The notes under the pieces were generated by a model. The model was not told where the DNA came from and searched no databases. It saw only the letters and a list, made by a program, of their open reading frames with translations. A DNA stretch of 6,693 bases from Longimonas sp046498435 (GTDB taxonomy: Bacteria; Bacteroidota; Rhodothermia; Rhodothermales; Salinibacteraceae), in assembly GCF_046498435.1 (NCBI RefSeq), contig NZ_JAWOAR010000005.1:1-6693 (forward strand). Direction: 5' to 3'. Of this stretch, positions 1 to 5,372 are shown in pieces. Position numbers and translations under genes: made by a program. The stretch's first letter is position 1, and each line of letters starts with the position of its first letter.

Positions 1-858
1 GTGGCGAACATGAGCCTGGGCGGTGGTGCCAGCACGTCGCTCGATAATGCTGTCGAAAATGCCGTGAGCGATGGTATTCTCGTTGTGGCCGCTGCCGGCA
101 ACGACAACACGGATGCCTGCAACGCCTCGCCGGCCCGCGTAGACGATGCCCTGACGGTTGGATCGACCACCTCCTCCGATCAGCGCTCCAGCTTCTCGAA
201 CTACGGCTCATGCGTTGACATCTGGGCTCCCGGCTCCGACATCAAGTCGGCCTGGTACACCAGCGATACCGCAGAAAACACGATCAGCGGTACGTCCATG
301 GCGGCCCCGCATGCTGCGGGTGTAGCAGCGCTCTATCTCGAAGGCAATAGCAGCGACACGCCTGCATCGGTCTTTTCGGGACTCACTGACACCGCCACGT
401 CGGATGCACTTTCCGACGTTGGCAGCGGCTCGCCCAACCTCCTGCTGTACAGCCCGCTTGATGGAAGCGGTGGTGACGACGGTGGTGACGATGGTAGTGA
501 TGGCGGCGACGATGGCGGCGACGACGGCAGTGGTGACGACGGCAGCGGCACCAGCCCCTGCTCCTCGTGCGCCACGTACACCGGGTCGTTGAGTGGTTCC
601 GGCGACAGTGCCCAAGAACCCGACGGATCGTACTACGCGGGCAACGGATCGGAAACGGGCTATCTGGAAGGCCCGAGCAGCGCCGACTTCGACCTGTACC
701 TGTACCGCTGGAATGGATGGAACTGGAGCGAGGTCGACTCTTCAACGTCGGCTGACTCCAGCGAAGAAATCGATTACAGTGGCTCCTCGGGCTACTACCT
801 GTGGGTCATCGAGTCGTACAGCGGAAGCGGCAACTATACCTTCTACCTCGAAGACTAA
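1..858 (+). CDS. Secreted subtilisin-like serine protease (S8, proteinase K/aqualysin type), 5'-truncated
   Basis: This is the C-terminal 285 residues of an extracellular subtilase that hydrolyses peptide bonds. The first codon is GTG, but the opening residues VANMSLGGG are an internal conserved strand of the family, so the real start, signal peptide, propeptide and the catalytic Asp and His lie upstream of the window. Visible landmarks are the oxyanion-hole Asn34 (AAAGN), the FSNYGSCVDIWAPG block (65-78) and the catalytic Ser99 in SGTSMAAPHAAG. Cys40 and Cys71 have the 31-residue spacing and context of an aqualysin I disulfide. A Gly/Asp linker (155-183) leads to a C-terminal domain (about 187-285) with ADFDLYLYRWNG and SGSGNYTFYL motifs, as in the pre-peptidase-C-like domains of secreted bacterial proteases. 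The many acidic residues fit a halophilic or marine host. The TAA stop at 856 is followed by two hairpins. The family call is very secure; its natural substrate cannot be told. Confidence 0.95.
   Translation: MANMSLGGGASTSLDNAVENAVSDGILVVAAAGNDNTDACNASPARVDDALTVGSTTSSDQRSSFSNYGSCVDIWAPGSDIKSAWYTSDTAENTISGTSMAAPHAAGVAALYLEGNSSDTPASVFSGLTDTATSDALSDVGSGSPNLLLYSPLDGSGGDDGGDDGSDGGDDGGDDGSGDDGSGTSPCSSCATYTGSLSGSGDSAQEPDGSYYAGNGSETGYLEGPSSADFDLYLYRWNGWNWSEVDSSTSADSSEEIDYSGSSGYYLWVIESYSGSGNYTFYLED
463..549 (+). repeat. In-frame Gly/Asp low-complexity repeat in protease linker
   Basis: Degenerate tandem repeats of GGT/GGC-GGT/GGC-GAC-GAC/GAT encode about 29 residues made almost only of Gly, Asp and Ser (residues 155-183 of the visible protein). 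The tract separates the catalytic domain from the C-terminal domain and is likely a flexible, acidic, possibly calcium-binding spacer. It also creates long antisense open frames, which are side effects of the repeat. Synonymous variation (GGT/GGC, GAT/GAC) among units shows it is not a very recent exact expansion. Confidence 0.85.
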
Positions 859-874
859 GCCTGTTTGCACGATT

Positions 875-895
875 CTGCTACGCATCTCGTAGCAG
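875..895 (+). other. Perfect 8-bp hairpin just after the protease stop
   Basis: The arms CTGCTACG and CGTAGCAG are exact reverse complements around a 5-base loop, starting 16 bases after the protease stop codon. No run of T follows, so it is not a standard intrinsic terminator alone. It may stabilise the 3' end of the protease mRNA or act together with the larger hairpin at 924-963. Confidence 0.5.
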
Positions 896-923
896 GTCGT
901 ATGCAACTATCCGCTTATACTAC

Positions 924-963
924 CGCGCGCCGGGTCCTCCTCAAAGGGAGGGTCCGGCGCGCG
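924..963 (+). terminator. Strong GC-rich hairpin, probable terminator of the protease gene
   Basis: The arm at 924-941 pairs with 946-963 around a CAAA loop, giving 18 consecutive pairs including three G-U pairs and a very GC-rich base (GCGCGCCGG with CCGGCGCGC). On the plus strand it is followed by TTCATTT, a weak U-rich tail. It sits between the protease and the convergent DoxX-like gene, so it could also stop minus-strand transcription, although no U-rich tail is seen on that side. Remaining sequence in 859-1048 shows no gene. Confidence 0.65.
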
Positions 964-1034
964 TTCATTTGGGGAATACTCCGTGTTGTACGTCATGTGT
1001 TGACGTATTTTCAGAGGGCTACCTGAGATGGCCA

Positions 1035-1060
1035 ATCATGAGCCTGTATCATGAGCCCGT
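1035..1060. repeat. 13-bp tandem duplication across the DoxX-like stop codon
   Basis: ATCATGAGCCTGT (1035-1047) is followed directly by ATCATGAGCCCGT (1048-1060); the copies match at 12 of 13 positions. The inner copy holds the last codons and the TGA stop of the minus-strand DoxX-like gene, and the outer copy lies just past it. It looks like a small slippage duplication that did not change the protein. Confidence 0.8.
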
Positions 1061-1417
1061 AAGCACGGCGGCCCAGTATACCCACGCCATGAGAACGAAC
1101 TGCAACGGAATGCGAAGCCAGAGCATCCAATTGGGCAAATCTGAGAATCGGCCTTCAGGGTCACGGGCCATGAAGGTATGCACCGGAAGAAACACCACCA
1201 GCATGCCGATGAGTCCCCATGCGGCATAGACCTGCACGCTCGGAATAAGCACCCCTGCGCCTCCAGCAATTTCGAACACGCCGCTGGCATAGACCAGCAG
1301 ACGCGGCGCCGGCAGGTACGTGGGCACAATGCGCGTAAAGATGCTTGGTTTTATGAAGTGCGCCACACCCGCGGCTATAAACATTGCTGCAATGGCGTAA
1401 AGCGAAAGGGTTTGCAT
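1049..1417 (-). CDS. DoxX-like small integral membrane protein
   Basis: The product is a 122-residue protein with four predicted membrane helices at about residues 4-22, 40-59, 64-83 and 97-119. The G-VFE-AGG motif (46-53) inside helix 2, a HF-KP motif after helix 1 and a short polar loop (HTFMARDPEGRFSDLPNW) before helix 4 are typical of the DoxX/DoxX_2 family. Members are linked to thiosulfate:quinone chemistry or thiol-stress complexes in some organisms, but most have no known role, so function here is open. I chose the ATG at 1417 because the first helix begins three residues later; an in-frame TTG at 1438 would add seven residues (TARPSI-type extension). Neither start has a clear ribosome site. 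The gene is divergent from the DUF2892 gene, sharing a 129-base upstream region. Confidence 0.85.
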   Translation of the reverse strand: MQTLSLYAIAAMFIAAGVAHFIKPSIFTRIVPTYLPAPRLLVYASGVFEIAGGAGVLIPSVQVYAAWGLIGMLVVFLPVHTFMARDPEGRFSDLPNWMLWLRIPLQFVLMAWVYWAAVLTGS

Positions 1418-1497
1418 GATACTGGGTCGCGCTGTCAAAAAAGAATGTCCGTTGCCCCAACGAATGCATGGCGGGGTGTAACTTTCCCGTAGGCGGG

Positions 1498-1506
1498 TAT
1501 TATAAA
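1498..1506. promoter_or_regulatory. Possible bidirectional -10 box between divergent genes
   Basis: The A/T-rich island TATTATAAA stands out in the 129-base region between the DoxX-like and DUF2892 genes. Read on the minus strand it contains a perfect TATAAT (1504-1499); read on the plus strand it gives TATAAA (1501-1506). Transcripts would begin about 75 bases before the DoxX-like ATG and about 35 bases before the DUF2892 ATG. No convincing -35 element is seen on either strand, so this rests on the -10 match alone. Confidence 0.3.
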
Positions 1507-1546
1507 CAGGACACCGACCTTGTGACTACAAATAAAATGAGCTACA

Positions 1547-1759
1547 ATGGATACAAACGTAGGAACGATCGACCGAATCCTTCGCATTGGAAGTGCGCTG
1601 GCGGTGGCTGCTCTGTACGCAGGCGGCGTGATTAGTGGTACATGGGCGCTCGTACTGGGCGTGGTAAGCGGCGTGCTGCTGCTTACGGGGATGGTGAGCT
1701 TCTGCCCCCTATACCGCCTCATAGGCGTATCCACGTGTCCGGTAGATACCACAGCGTAA
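1547..1759 (+). CDS. DUF2892 / YgaP-like transmembrane protein
   Basis: This 70-residue protein matches the DUF2892 (YgaP transmembrane) family over its full length: the N-terminal NVGTIDRILRI signature (4-14), two hydrophobic helices (about 15-31 and 33-50), and the closing CPLY (53-56) and STCP (62-65) motifs with two conserved cysteines. In YgaP of E. coli the same domain is joined to a rhodanese, which suggests sulfur or thiol chemistry at the membrane, but stand-alone members have no proven role. The ATG at 1547 places the signature at the usual N-terminal position; only a weak TGAG precedes it, in an A/T-rich stretch. The oxidoreductase gene begins 36 bases downstream on the same strand, so the two are likely co-transcribed. 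Confidence 0.9.
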   Translation: MDTNVGTIDRILRIGSALAVAALYAGGVISGTWALVLGVVSGVLLLTGMVSFCPLYRLIGVSTCPVDTTA

Positions 1760-1783
1760 GCTTTCGCATCCCACATACAAAAC

Positions 1784-1790
1784 AGGTAAG
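1784..1790 (+). promoter_or_regulatory. Ribosome binding site supporting the GTG start at 1796
   Basis: AGGTAAG lies five bases before the GTG at 1796. It is one of the few Shine-Dalgarno-like sites in the window, and it favours GTG as the true start of the oxidoreductase, whose FAD-binding GGGH motif begins at residue 7 as expected. Confidence 0.55.
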
Positions 1791-1795
1791 CCTCT

Positions 1796-3001
1796 GTGCA
1801 TCTGCTTCTGATTGGCGGCGGTCACGCTAGCGTTGCGCTGTTTGAGCGCGCCGCTGCGTGGCGCGAGCATGGCATCGACATCACCCTGGTCTCCGACCAT
1901 CCGTATCTCTACTACTCAGGCATGGTGCCTGAACACCTGGGGGGCGTGTACAGCGAAGACGAGGTGCAGATCGATCTGAAGGGATGGTGCCAGCATACCG
2001 GCGTAACATGGCATCAGGGCCGCGTGGTGCGCATGGATCCAACAGCACGCACCGCCACAACCGCCTATGGCTCCACACTGCCGTACGACGTAGCGGTGGT
2101 CGACATAGGCGCGGCGAACCCATCTCCGCCCAAGGGTACGGCACAGGTCACAGGCACCAAGCCTATGCATCAGATTGCACGACTGGAGGCATGGCTGCGT
2201 ACGCTGCCCGAGCGCACGTCGCAGCAGCACCTGGTCATTGCTGGGGGCGGGGCGGCAGGTACCGAACTGGCACTGAACATTCAGGCACGCATTCGGCGCA
2301 CGGCCCCGCGTCGGTGCACCGTAACCGTTGTGGAGCCCGCTAAACGACTGATCCCGTCATTTCCAGACGGAGCCAGCCAACGCGTGGCCGACCTGTTTTC
2401 CAGGCAGGGCGGACGTCTGCACACCGGCGCACGTGTGCAGCATCGCACCCCCACGCACGCGGTGCTCGACAACGGCACCCGCCTGCCCTGCACACAGCTC
2501 GTGTGGGCCACCGGATCGGTGGGACCGCCGCTCTGGCAGCGCACCCCATTTTCGTGCACCGACCAGGGCTTCGTGAAGGTCGTCGATTCGCTCCAGATCC
2601 CCTCGGCCCCGCGCGTGTTCGCCGCCGGAGACTGCGCTGCCGTTGACGGATACGCCGACCTGCCCCGCATTGGCGTGCATGCCGTAAAGCAAGGGCCTCT
2701 CCTCGCTGAAAACGTGGATCGCATGCTGCGGCACCTGCGCGACGGAAAACCGCCCGAACGTGCGTACCACCGTGACGGACTACGCGCCTTTCGACCGTAT
2801 CCCGTAGCACCACTCATCTTATCCACTGGCACTGCAAAAGGCCTGTGGCGCGCCGGGTCGGTCTGGTGGATGCGTGCGACAGCGCTTCGCATGAAGCACC
2901 TCATTGACCTCCGCTGGATGAACCGCTACCGCCTGCCCCACCAGTCCACATGGGCTCCACTCGATGCCGTGCATGCCCGGTCGGCACAGCAGCCAGCGTA
3001 G
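1796..3001 (+). CDS. FAD-dependent pyridine nucleotide oxidoreductase, SelD-associated (NDH-like) type
   Basis: The 401-residue product is a two-Rossmann-fold flavoprotein that should pass electrons from NAD(P)H through FAD to an unknown acceptor. The FAD site GGGHAS is at residues 7-12, the second dinucleotide site GGGAAGTE at 150-157, and the FAD-binding AGD motif at 277-279. YYSGMVPEHLGG (39-50), the IDL block (59-61), TKPMHQI (121-127), RIGVHAVKQGPLL (291-303) and the late KHLIDLRWMNRY region (367-378) match the group usually found as the N-terminal half of, or beside, selenide-water dikinase (TIGR03169-like), related to NDH-2 dehydrogenases. No SelD domain is attached: the protein ends about 20 residues after the last conserved block. 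There is no CxxxxC redox disulfide near the N terminus, so it is not a glutathione- or thioredoxin-reductase type. The GTG start follows an AGGTAAG site. It is likely in one operon with the DUF2892 gene. Confidence 0.88.
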   Translation: MHLLLIGGGHASVALFERAAAWREHGIDITLVSDHPYLYYSGMVPEHLGGVYSEDEVQIDLKGWCQHTGVTWHQGRVVRMDPTARTATTAYGSTLPYDVAVVDIGAANPSPPKGTAQVTGTKPMHQIARLEAWLRTLPERTSQQHLVIAGGGAAGTELALNIQARIRRTAPRRCTVTVVEPAKRLIPSFPDGASQRVADLFSRQGGRLHTGARVQHRTPTHAVLDNGTRLPCTQLVWATGSVGPPLWQRTPFSCTDQGFVKVVDSLQIPSAPRVFAAGDCAAVDGYADLPRIGVHAVKQGPLLAENVDRMLRHLRDGKPPERAYHRDGLRAFRPYPVAPLILSTGTAKGLWRAGSVWWMRATALRMKHLIDLRWMNRYRLPHQSTWAPLDAVHARSAQQPA

Positions 3002-3054
3002 CCGCGTAAGCCGGGGTCCCGTTCGTTGTGATACGCTGACCCGCTCGTGTGCGC

Positions 3055-3732
3055 ATGCGCGTCCTCCTTGTCGAAGATGACACCCAGATTGCCGATTTTG
3101 TAGCGCAAGGCCTGCAAGAGGCAGGATATGCCGTAGACCACACCGCCGATGGCGAAGAGGGCTACCGCTACGCCCTGAACGGATCGTACGCTGCAGCCAT
3201 TATCGACCTGATGCTACCACGCCGCAATGGGCTCGACCTTATCCAGAGCCTGCGGCAGCGTGGTGTGGACACGCCGGTGCTTATTTTGAGCGCAAAGCGC
3301 TCGACCGAGGAGCGCGTGGAAGGCCTGCGCGCCGGGGGCGATGACTACCTTGTCAAGCCGTTTGCCTTTACCGAACTCCTGGCCCGCGTGCGTGCCCTCA
3401 TCCGGCGGGCATCGGGGCCTACCGCATCTACTGAGCTTGTCGCAGGGCCGCTCACCATGAATCGGCTCGACCGTACGGCGGCGCGCGCCGACACCGCAAT
3501 CGACCTGCAACCGCGCGAGTTTGCCCTGCTGGAATTGCTCATGCGCAACCCCGGACAGGTGGTCTCGAAGACGATGATCTTAGAGCATGTGTGGGACTTC
3601 AACTTCACTCCGCAGACAAACGTGGTCGAAGTGCTGGTGCATCGGCTTCGCAAACGGATTGACAAGCCCTTCGATCAGAGCCTCATCCACACAGTGCGCG
3701 GCGCGGGATATGTCCTCCGAGTCAACGAATAG
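3055..3732 (+). CDS. OmpR/PhoB-family response regulator, CusR/CopR-like
   Basis: The product (225 residues) is a two-domain transcription regulator controlled by phosphorylation. The receiver domain (about 1-118) has the acidic pair Asp8/Asp9 after MRVLLVE, the phospho-acceptor Asp51 in IIDLMLP, Ser79 and the conserved Lys101 in LVKPF. The C-terminal winged helix (about 128-225) carries LQPREFALLELLMRNPGQVVS, the recognition-helix region TNVVEVLVHRLRKRID and the final HTVRGAGYVL. This pattern is closest to regulators of the CusR/CopR/PcoR group, but that similarity does not prove metal sensing. I use the ATG at 3055, which gives the standard N terminus; an in-frame GTG at 3049 would add two residues. 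No ribosome site is clear. The kinase gene overlaps its 3' end by 23 bases. The repeats upstream of the porin at 5199-5231 are a plausible target. Confidence 0.93.
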   Translation: MRVLLVEDDTQIADFVAQGLQEAGYAVDHTADGEEGYRYALNGSYAAAIIDLMLPRRNGLDLIQSLRQRGVDTPVLILSAKRSTEERVEGLRAGGDDYLVKPFAFTELLARVRALIRRASGPTASTELVAGPLTMNRLDRTAARADTAIDLQPREFALLELLMRNPGQVVSKTMILEHVWDFNFTPQTNVVEVLVHRLRKRIDKPFDQSLIHTVRGAGYVLRVNE

Positions 3733-5170
3733 CAACACGGTGAGTAGTCATTGTACAGACTATGCGCCCAGTCGCGCGTTCTGGACGCAGTACCCGCTCG
3801 GGTGGCGCCTGGTGGCCGGATATGCAGGGCTGTTTGTGGGAAGCGTAGCTGTGCTGGCTGGGCTCGCCTACGGACTCCTCATCTACTTTTTGCAGCAGCC
3901 CGATCGGGCGTTTATGGAGACGCAAGCCCGAACGCTGGCTGCCACGTACCAGGGCGGCGGCCCGCAGGCCGTCCGGATGGTGCTTGATGCCCACACGTCC
4001 GACGAGCAGTTTCAGGAACTGGTGGTGCGCCTCACCGATGACGACGGACACACGTTCCTGCTGCACAACCCCGACAACTGGCAATCTGCCGACCTGGCCC
4101 GCCTCGCCGCTGCCGATCCCCCTGATACCGAAGCATGGATTCCACTGGGGGCCGCCCAAGATAACGACCCGATCGAAGCATTTGCCCTGCGCATCTCCCC
4201 AAACCGCATTCTGCAGGTGGGCATGGACGCCCCCTTGAGCAACGAGATTCTGCGCTCTATGAAGTGGGTCTTCCTTGCCAGCGCACTGCCTGTCTTGCTG
4301 ATTGCACTGCTCGGCGGCCTGATTCTGGCCCATCGCGCATTGCGTCCCCTGCGGACTGTGGTACGCACGTTCGAATCAATCATCGAAACAGGCGATGTAG
4401 CCCAGCGCGCCGCCGCTCCACAGGAACAGGGCGAATTCACCCAACTGGTGCACCTCTTCAACCAGATGCTCGACCGTATTGAGCATCTGGTCGCGGGCAT
4501 GCGCACCACACTCGACAACGTGGCTCACGACCTGCGCACCCCCATGACACGTCTGCGCGGCCACGCCGAAATGGCGATGCGCAACGACGGCGCCTCCAAA
4601 GCCGAACTGCGCGCCGCACTCGCCGACACCCTCCGCGCCTCCGACGCCGTGCTTGACGTGCTCAACACCACACTCAACGTAGCCGAGATGGAGTCGGGCA
4701 CCGTCTCTCTAAACCGCACGACAGTGCGCGTGCCCGACCTGGTCGATAGTGTAGTGGATGCCTACCGGTTTGTAGCGGAAGACAAAGCCATCACCCTCAC
4801 TACGCAGATCCCCGACGACCTACAGGTGCAGGTGGATACCTCGCGCATGCGGCAAGCGCTGGCCAATCTGCTCGACAACGCCGTTAAGTATACGCCCCGA
4901 GGCGGCACAGTAACGCTTCAGGCCGCGTCGACGCCCGACCACGATACGTACGCTGTACGCTTTACGGTGCGCGACACCGGCGTGGGCATTCCGACCGAGG
5001 AGCAGCCCCGTATCTGGGACCGGCTGTACCGTGGCGACCAGAGCCGCACCGAGCGTGGACTGGGCCTGGGCCTGAGCCTGGTGCGAGCCATCGTTGAGGC
5101 CCATCAGGGCGAGGTGGCTGTTGAAAGTGAGGGCAACACCGGCACCGCCATGCACATCTGGCTGCCGTAG
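3710..5170 (+). CDS. Membrane sensor histidine kinase, partner of the upstream regulator
   Basis: This 486-residue kinase should autophosphorylate on sensing a periplasmic signal and pass phosphate to the adjacent regulator. It has a first membrane helix (about 33-60), a periplasmic segment of about 125 residues, a second helix (about 185-207), a HAMP linker (about 207-260), and the H-box VAHDLRTPM with phospho-acceptor His273. The ATPase domain shows the N-box NLLDN (386-390), G1 box DTGVGIP (422-428), F-box region RIWDRLYRGD and G2 box GLGLGLSL (450-457). All catalytic motifs are intact. The frame stays open upstream to 3587, but that part is inside the regulator gene. I chose ATG 3710, which overlaps the regulator end by 23 bases; GTG 3740, eight bases after the regulator stop, is an alternative that would remove 10 residues ahead of the first helix. 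The ligand is not recognisable from the periplasmic segment. Confidence 0.92.
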   Translation: MSSESTNSNTVSSHCTDYAPSRAFWTQYPLGWRLVAGYAGLFVGSVAVLAGLAYGLLIYFLQQPDRAFMETQARTLAATYQGGGPQAVRMVLDAHTSDEQFQELVVRLTDDDGHTFLLHNPDNWQSADLARLAAADPPDTEAWIPLGAAQDNDPIEAFALRISPNRILQVGMDAPLSNEILRSMKWVFLASALPVLLIALLGGLILAHRALRPLRTVVRTFESIIETGDVAQRAAAPQEQGEFTQLVHLFNQMLDRIEHLVAGMRTTLDNVAHDLRTPMTRLRGHAEMAMRNDGASKAELRAALADTLRASDAVLDVLNTTLNVAEMESGTVSLNRTTVRVPDLVDSVVDAYRFVAEDKAITLTTQIPDDLQVQVDTSRMRQALANLLDNAVKYTPRGGTVTLQAASTPDHDTYAVRFTVRDTGVGIPTEEQPRIWDRLYRGDQSRTERGLGLGLSLVRAIVEAHQGEVAVESEGNTGTAMHIWLP

Positions 5171-5188
5171 CGCCTGCCGACCGGCCAA

Positions 5189-5206
5189 GCTTACAAAACT
5201 GTAAGC
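5189..5206. promoter_or_regulatory. 7-bp inverted repeat, candidate regulator operator
   Basis: GCTTACA and TGTAAGC are exact reverse complements separated by AAAC, 19 bases after the kinase stop and upstream of the porin promoter. Palindromes with TTACA/TGTAA arms are seen for some metal-responsive regulators of the CusR/CopR type. With no T run after it and only seven pairs, a terminator is less likely. Its right arm is also the first unit of the 11-base repeat series. Confidence 0.5.
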
Positions 5207-5231
5207 CCGTGGTAAGGTGCCTGCAAGTCTG
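5199..5231 (+). promoter_or_regulatory. Three tandem half-sites at 11-bp pitch (Pho-box-like layout)
   Basis: CTGTAAG (5199-5205), TGGTAAG (5210-5216) and CTGCAAG (5221-5227) follow one another at exactly 11 bases. OmpR/PhoB-family regulators are known to bind head-to-tail on such one-turn repeats, as in the E. coli Pho box built from CTGTCAT units. The series reaches the -35 zone of the -10-like box at 5238, the normal place for activation by this family. It stands directly between the two-component genes and the porin gene. Binding is inferred. Confidence 0.5.
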
Positions 5232-5237
5232 CTGTTG

Positions 5238-5243
5238 TATAAA
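5238..5243 (+). promoter_or_regulatory. Possible -10 box of the porin promoter
   Basis: TATAAA lies in the sequence GTTGTATAAAGG. At a 17-base spacing the -35 position would be 5215-5220 (AGGTGC), a poor match, as expected for an activator-dependent promoter. The third 11-base half-site ends ten bases upstream of the box. Transcription would start near 5250, leaving a leader of about 120 bases before the porin ATG. Confidence 0.4.
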
Positions 5244-5294
5244 GGAAACGAATCAATCCTACCTATCCCCGAAATCAGCCGCATAACAAACCTC

Positions 5295-5372
5295 ATGCCG
5301 CGTACGCAGATTGATGGGGATGCGCGCACTGCGTCTCAGTCTGTAATCGTCTCTCCTAAAAAAACCTCCTGA
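5295..5372 (+). CDS. Possible 25-residue leader ORF overlapping the porin start
   Basis: An ATG at 5295 opens a 25-codon frame (MPRTQIDGDARTASQS, then VIVSPKKTS) whose TGA overlaps the porin ATG as TGATG, the arrangement of translationally coupled genes. The peptide has no hydrophobic segment and no recognised family. It has no clear ribosome site, and a run of seven A falls within its Lys-Lys codons just before the end. It may be chance; if real, it could control access of ribosomes to the porin start. Confidence 0.25.
   Translation: MPRTQIDGDARTASQSVIVSPKKTS

Noticed and set aside
208..745. Long minus-strand open frames opposite the protease gene (208-615, 333-581, 383-745)
   Set aside because: They mirror the Gly/Asp codon repeat, giving low-complexity Thr/Val, Ser/Pro or Arg/His strings with no family resemblance, while the plus strand encodes a clear subtilase.
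1433..1438. Perfect TTGACA on the minus strand upstream of the DoxX-like ATG, as a -35 box
   Set aside because: A -10 box at normal spacing would fall inside the coding sequence and none is present; it also coincides with the alternative TTG start codon.
2281..2904. Minus-strand open frames within the oxidoreductase gene
   Set aside because: They are Arg/Ala-rich shadows typical of GC-rich genes and overlap a complete, motif-bearing flavoprotein.
3006..3010. GTAAG upstream of the regulator as an autoregulatory half-site
   Set aside because: It is a single unit with no partner 11 bases away, and GTAAG also occurs elsewhere in the window (for example near 1059, 1757 and 1786), so it carries no weight.
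3587..3709. N-terminal extension of the histidine kinase to 3587
   Set aside because: This stretch lies in the regulator gene, which encodes the conserved winged helix in another frame; the extra residues have no sense as a kinase N terminus.
5304..5334. ACGCAG/CTGCGT stem in the porin leader as a riboswitch or attenuator
   Set aside because: Only six pairs around a 19-base loop, with no conserved riboswitch core and no competing terminator stem.
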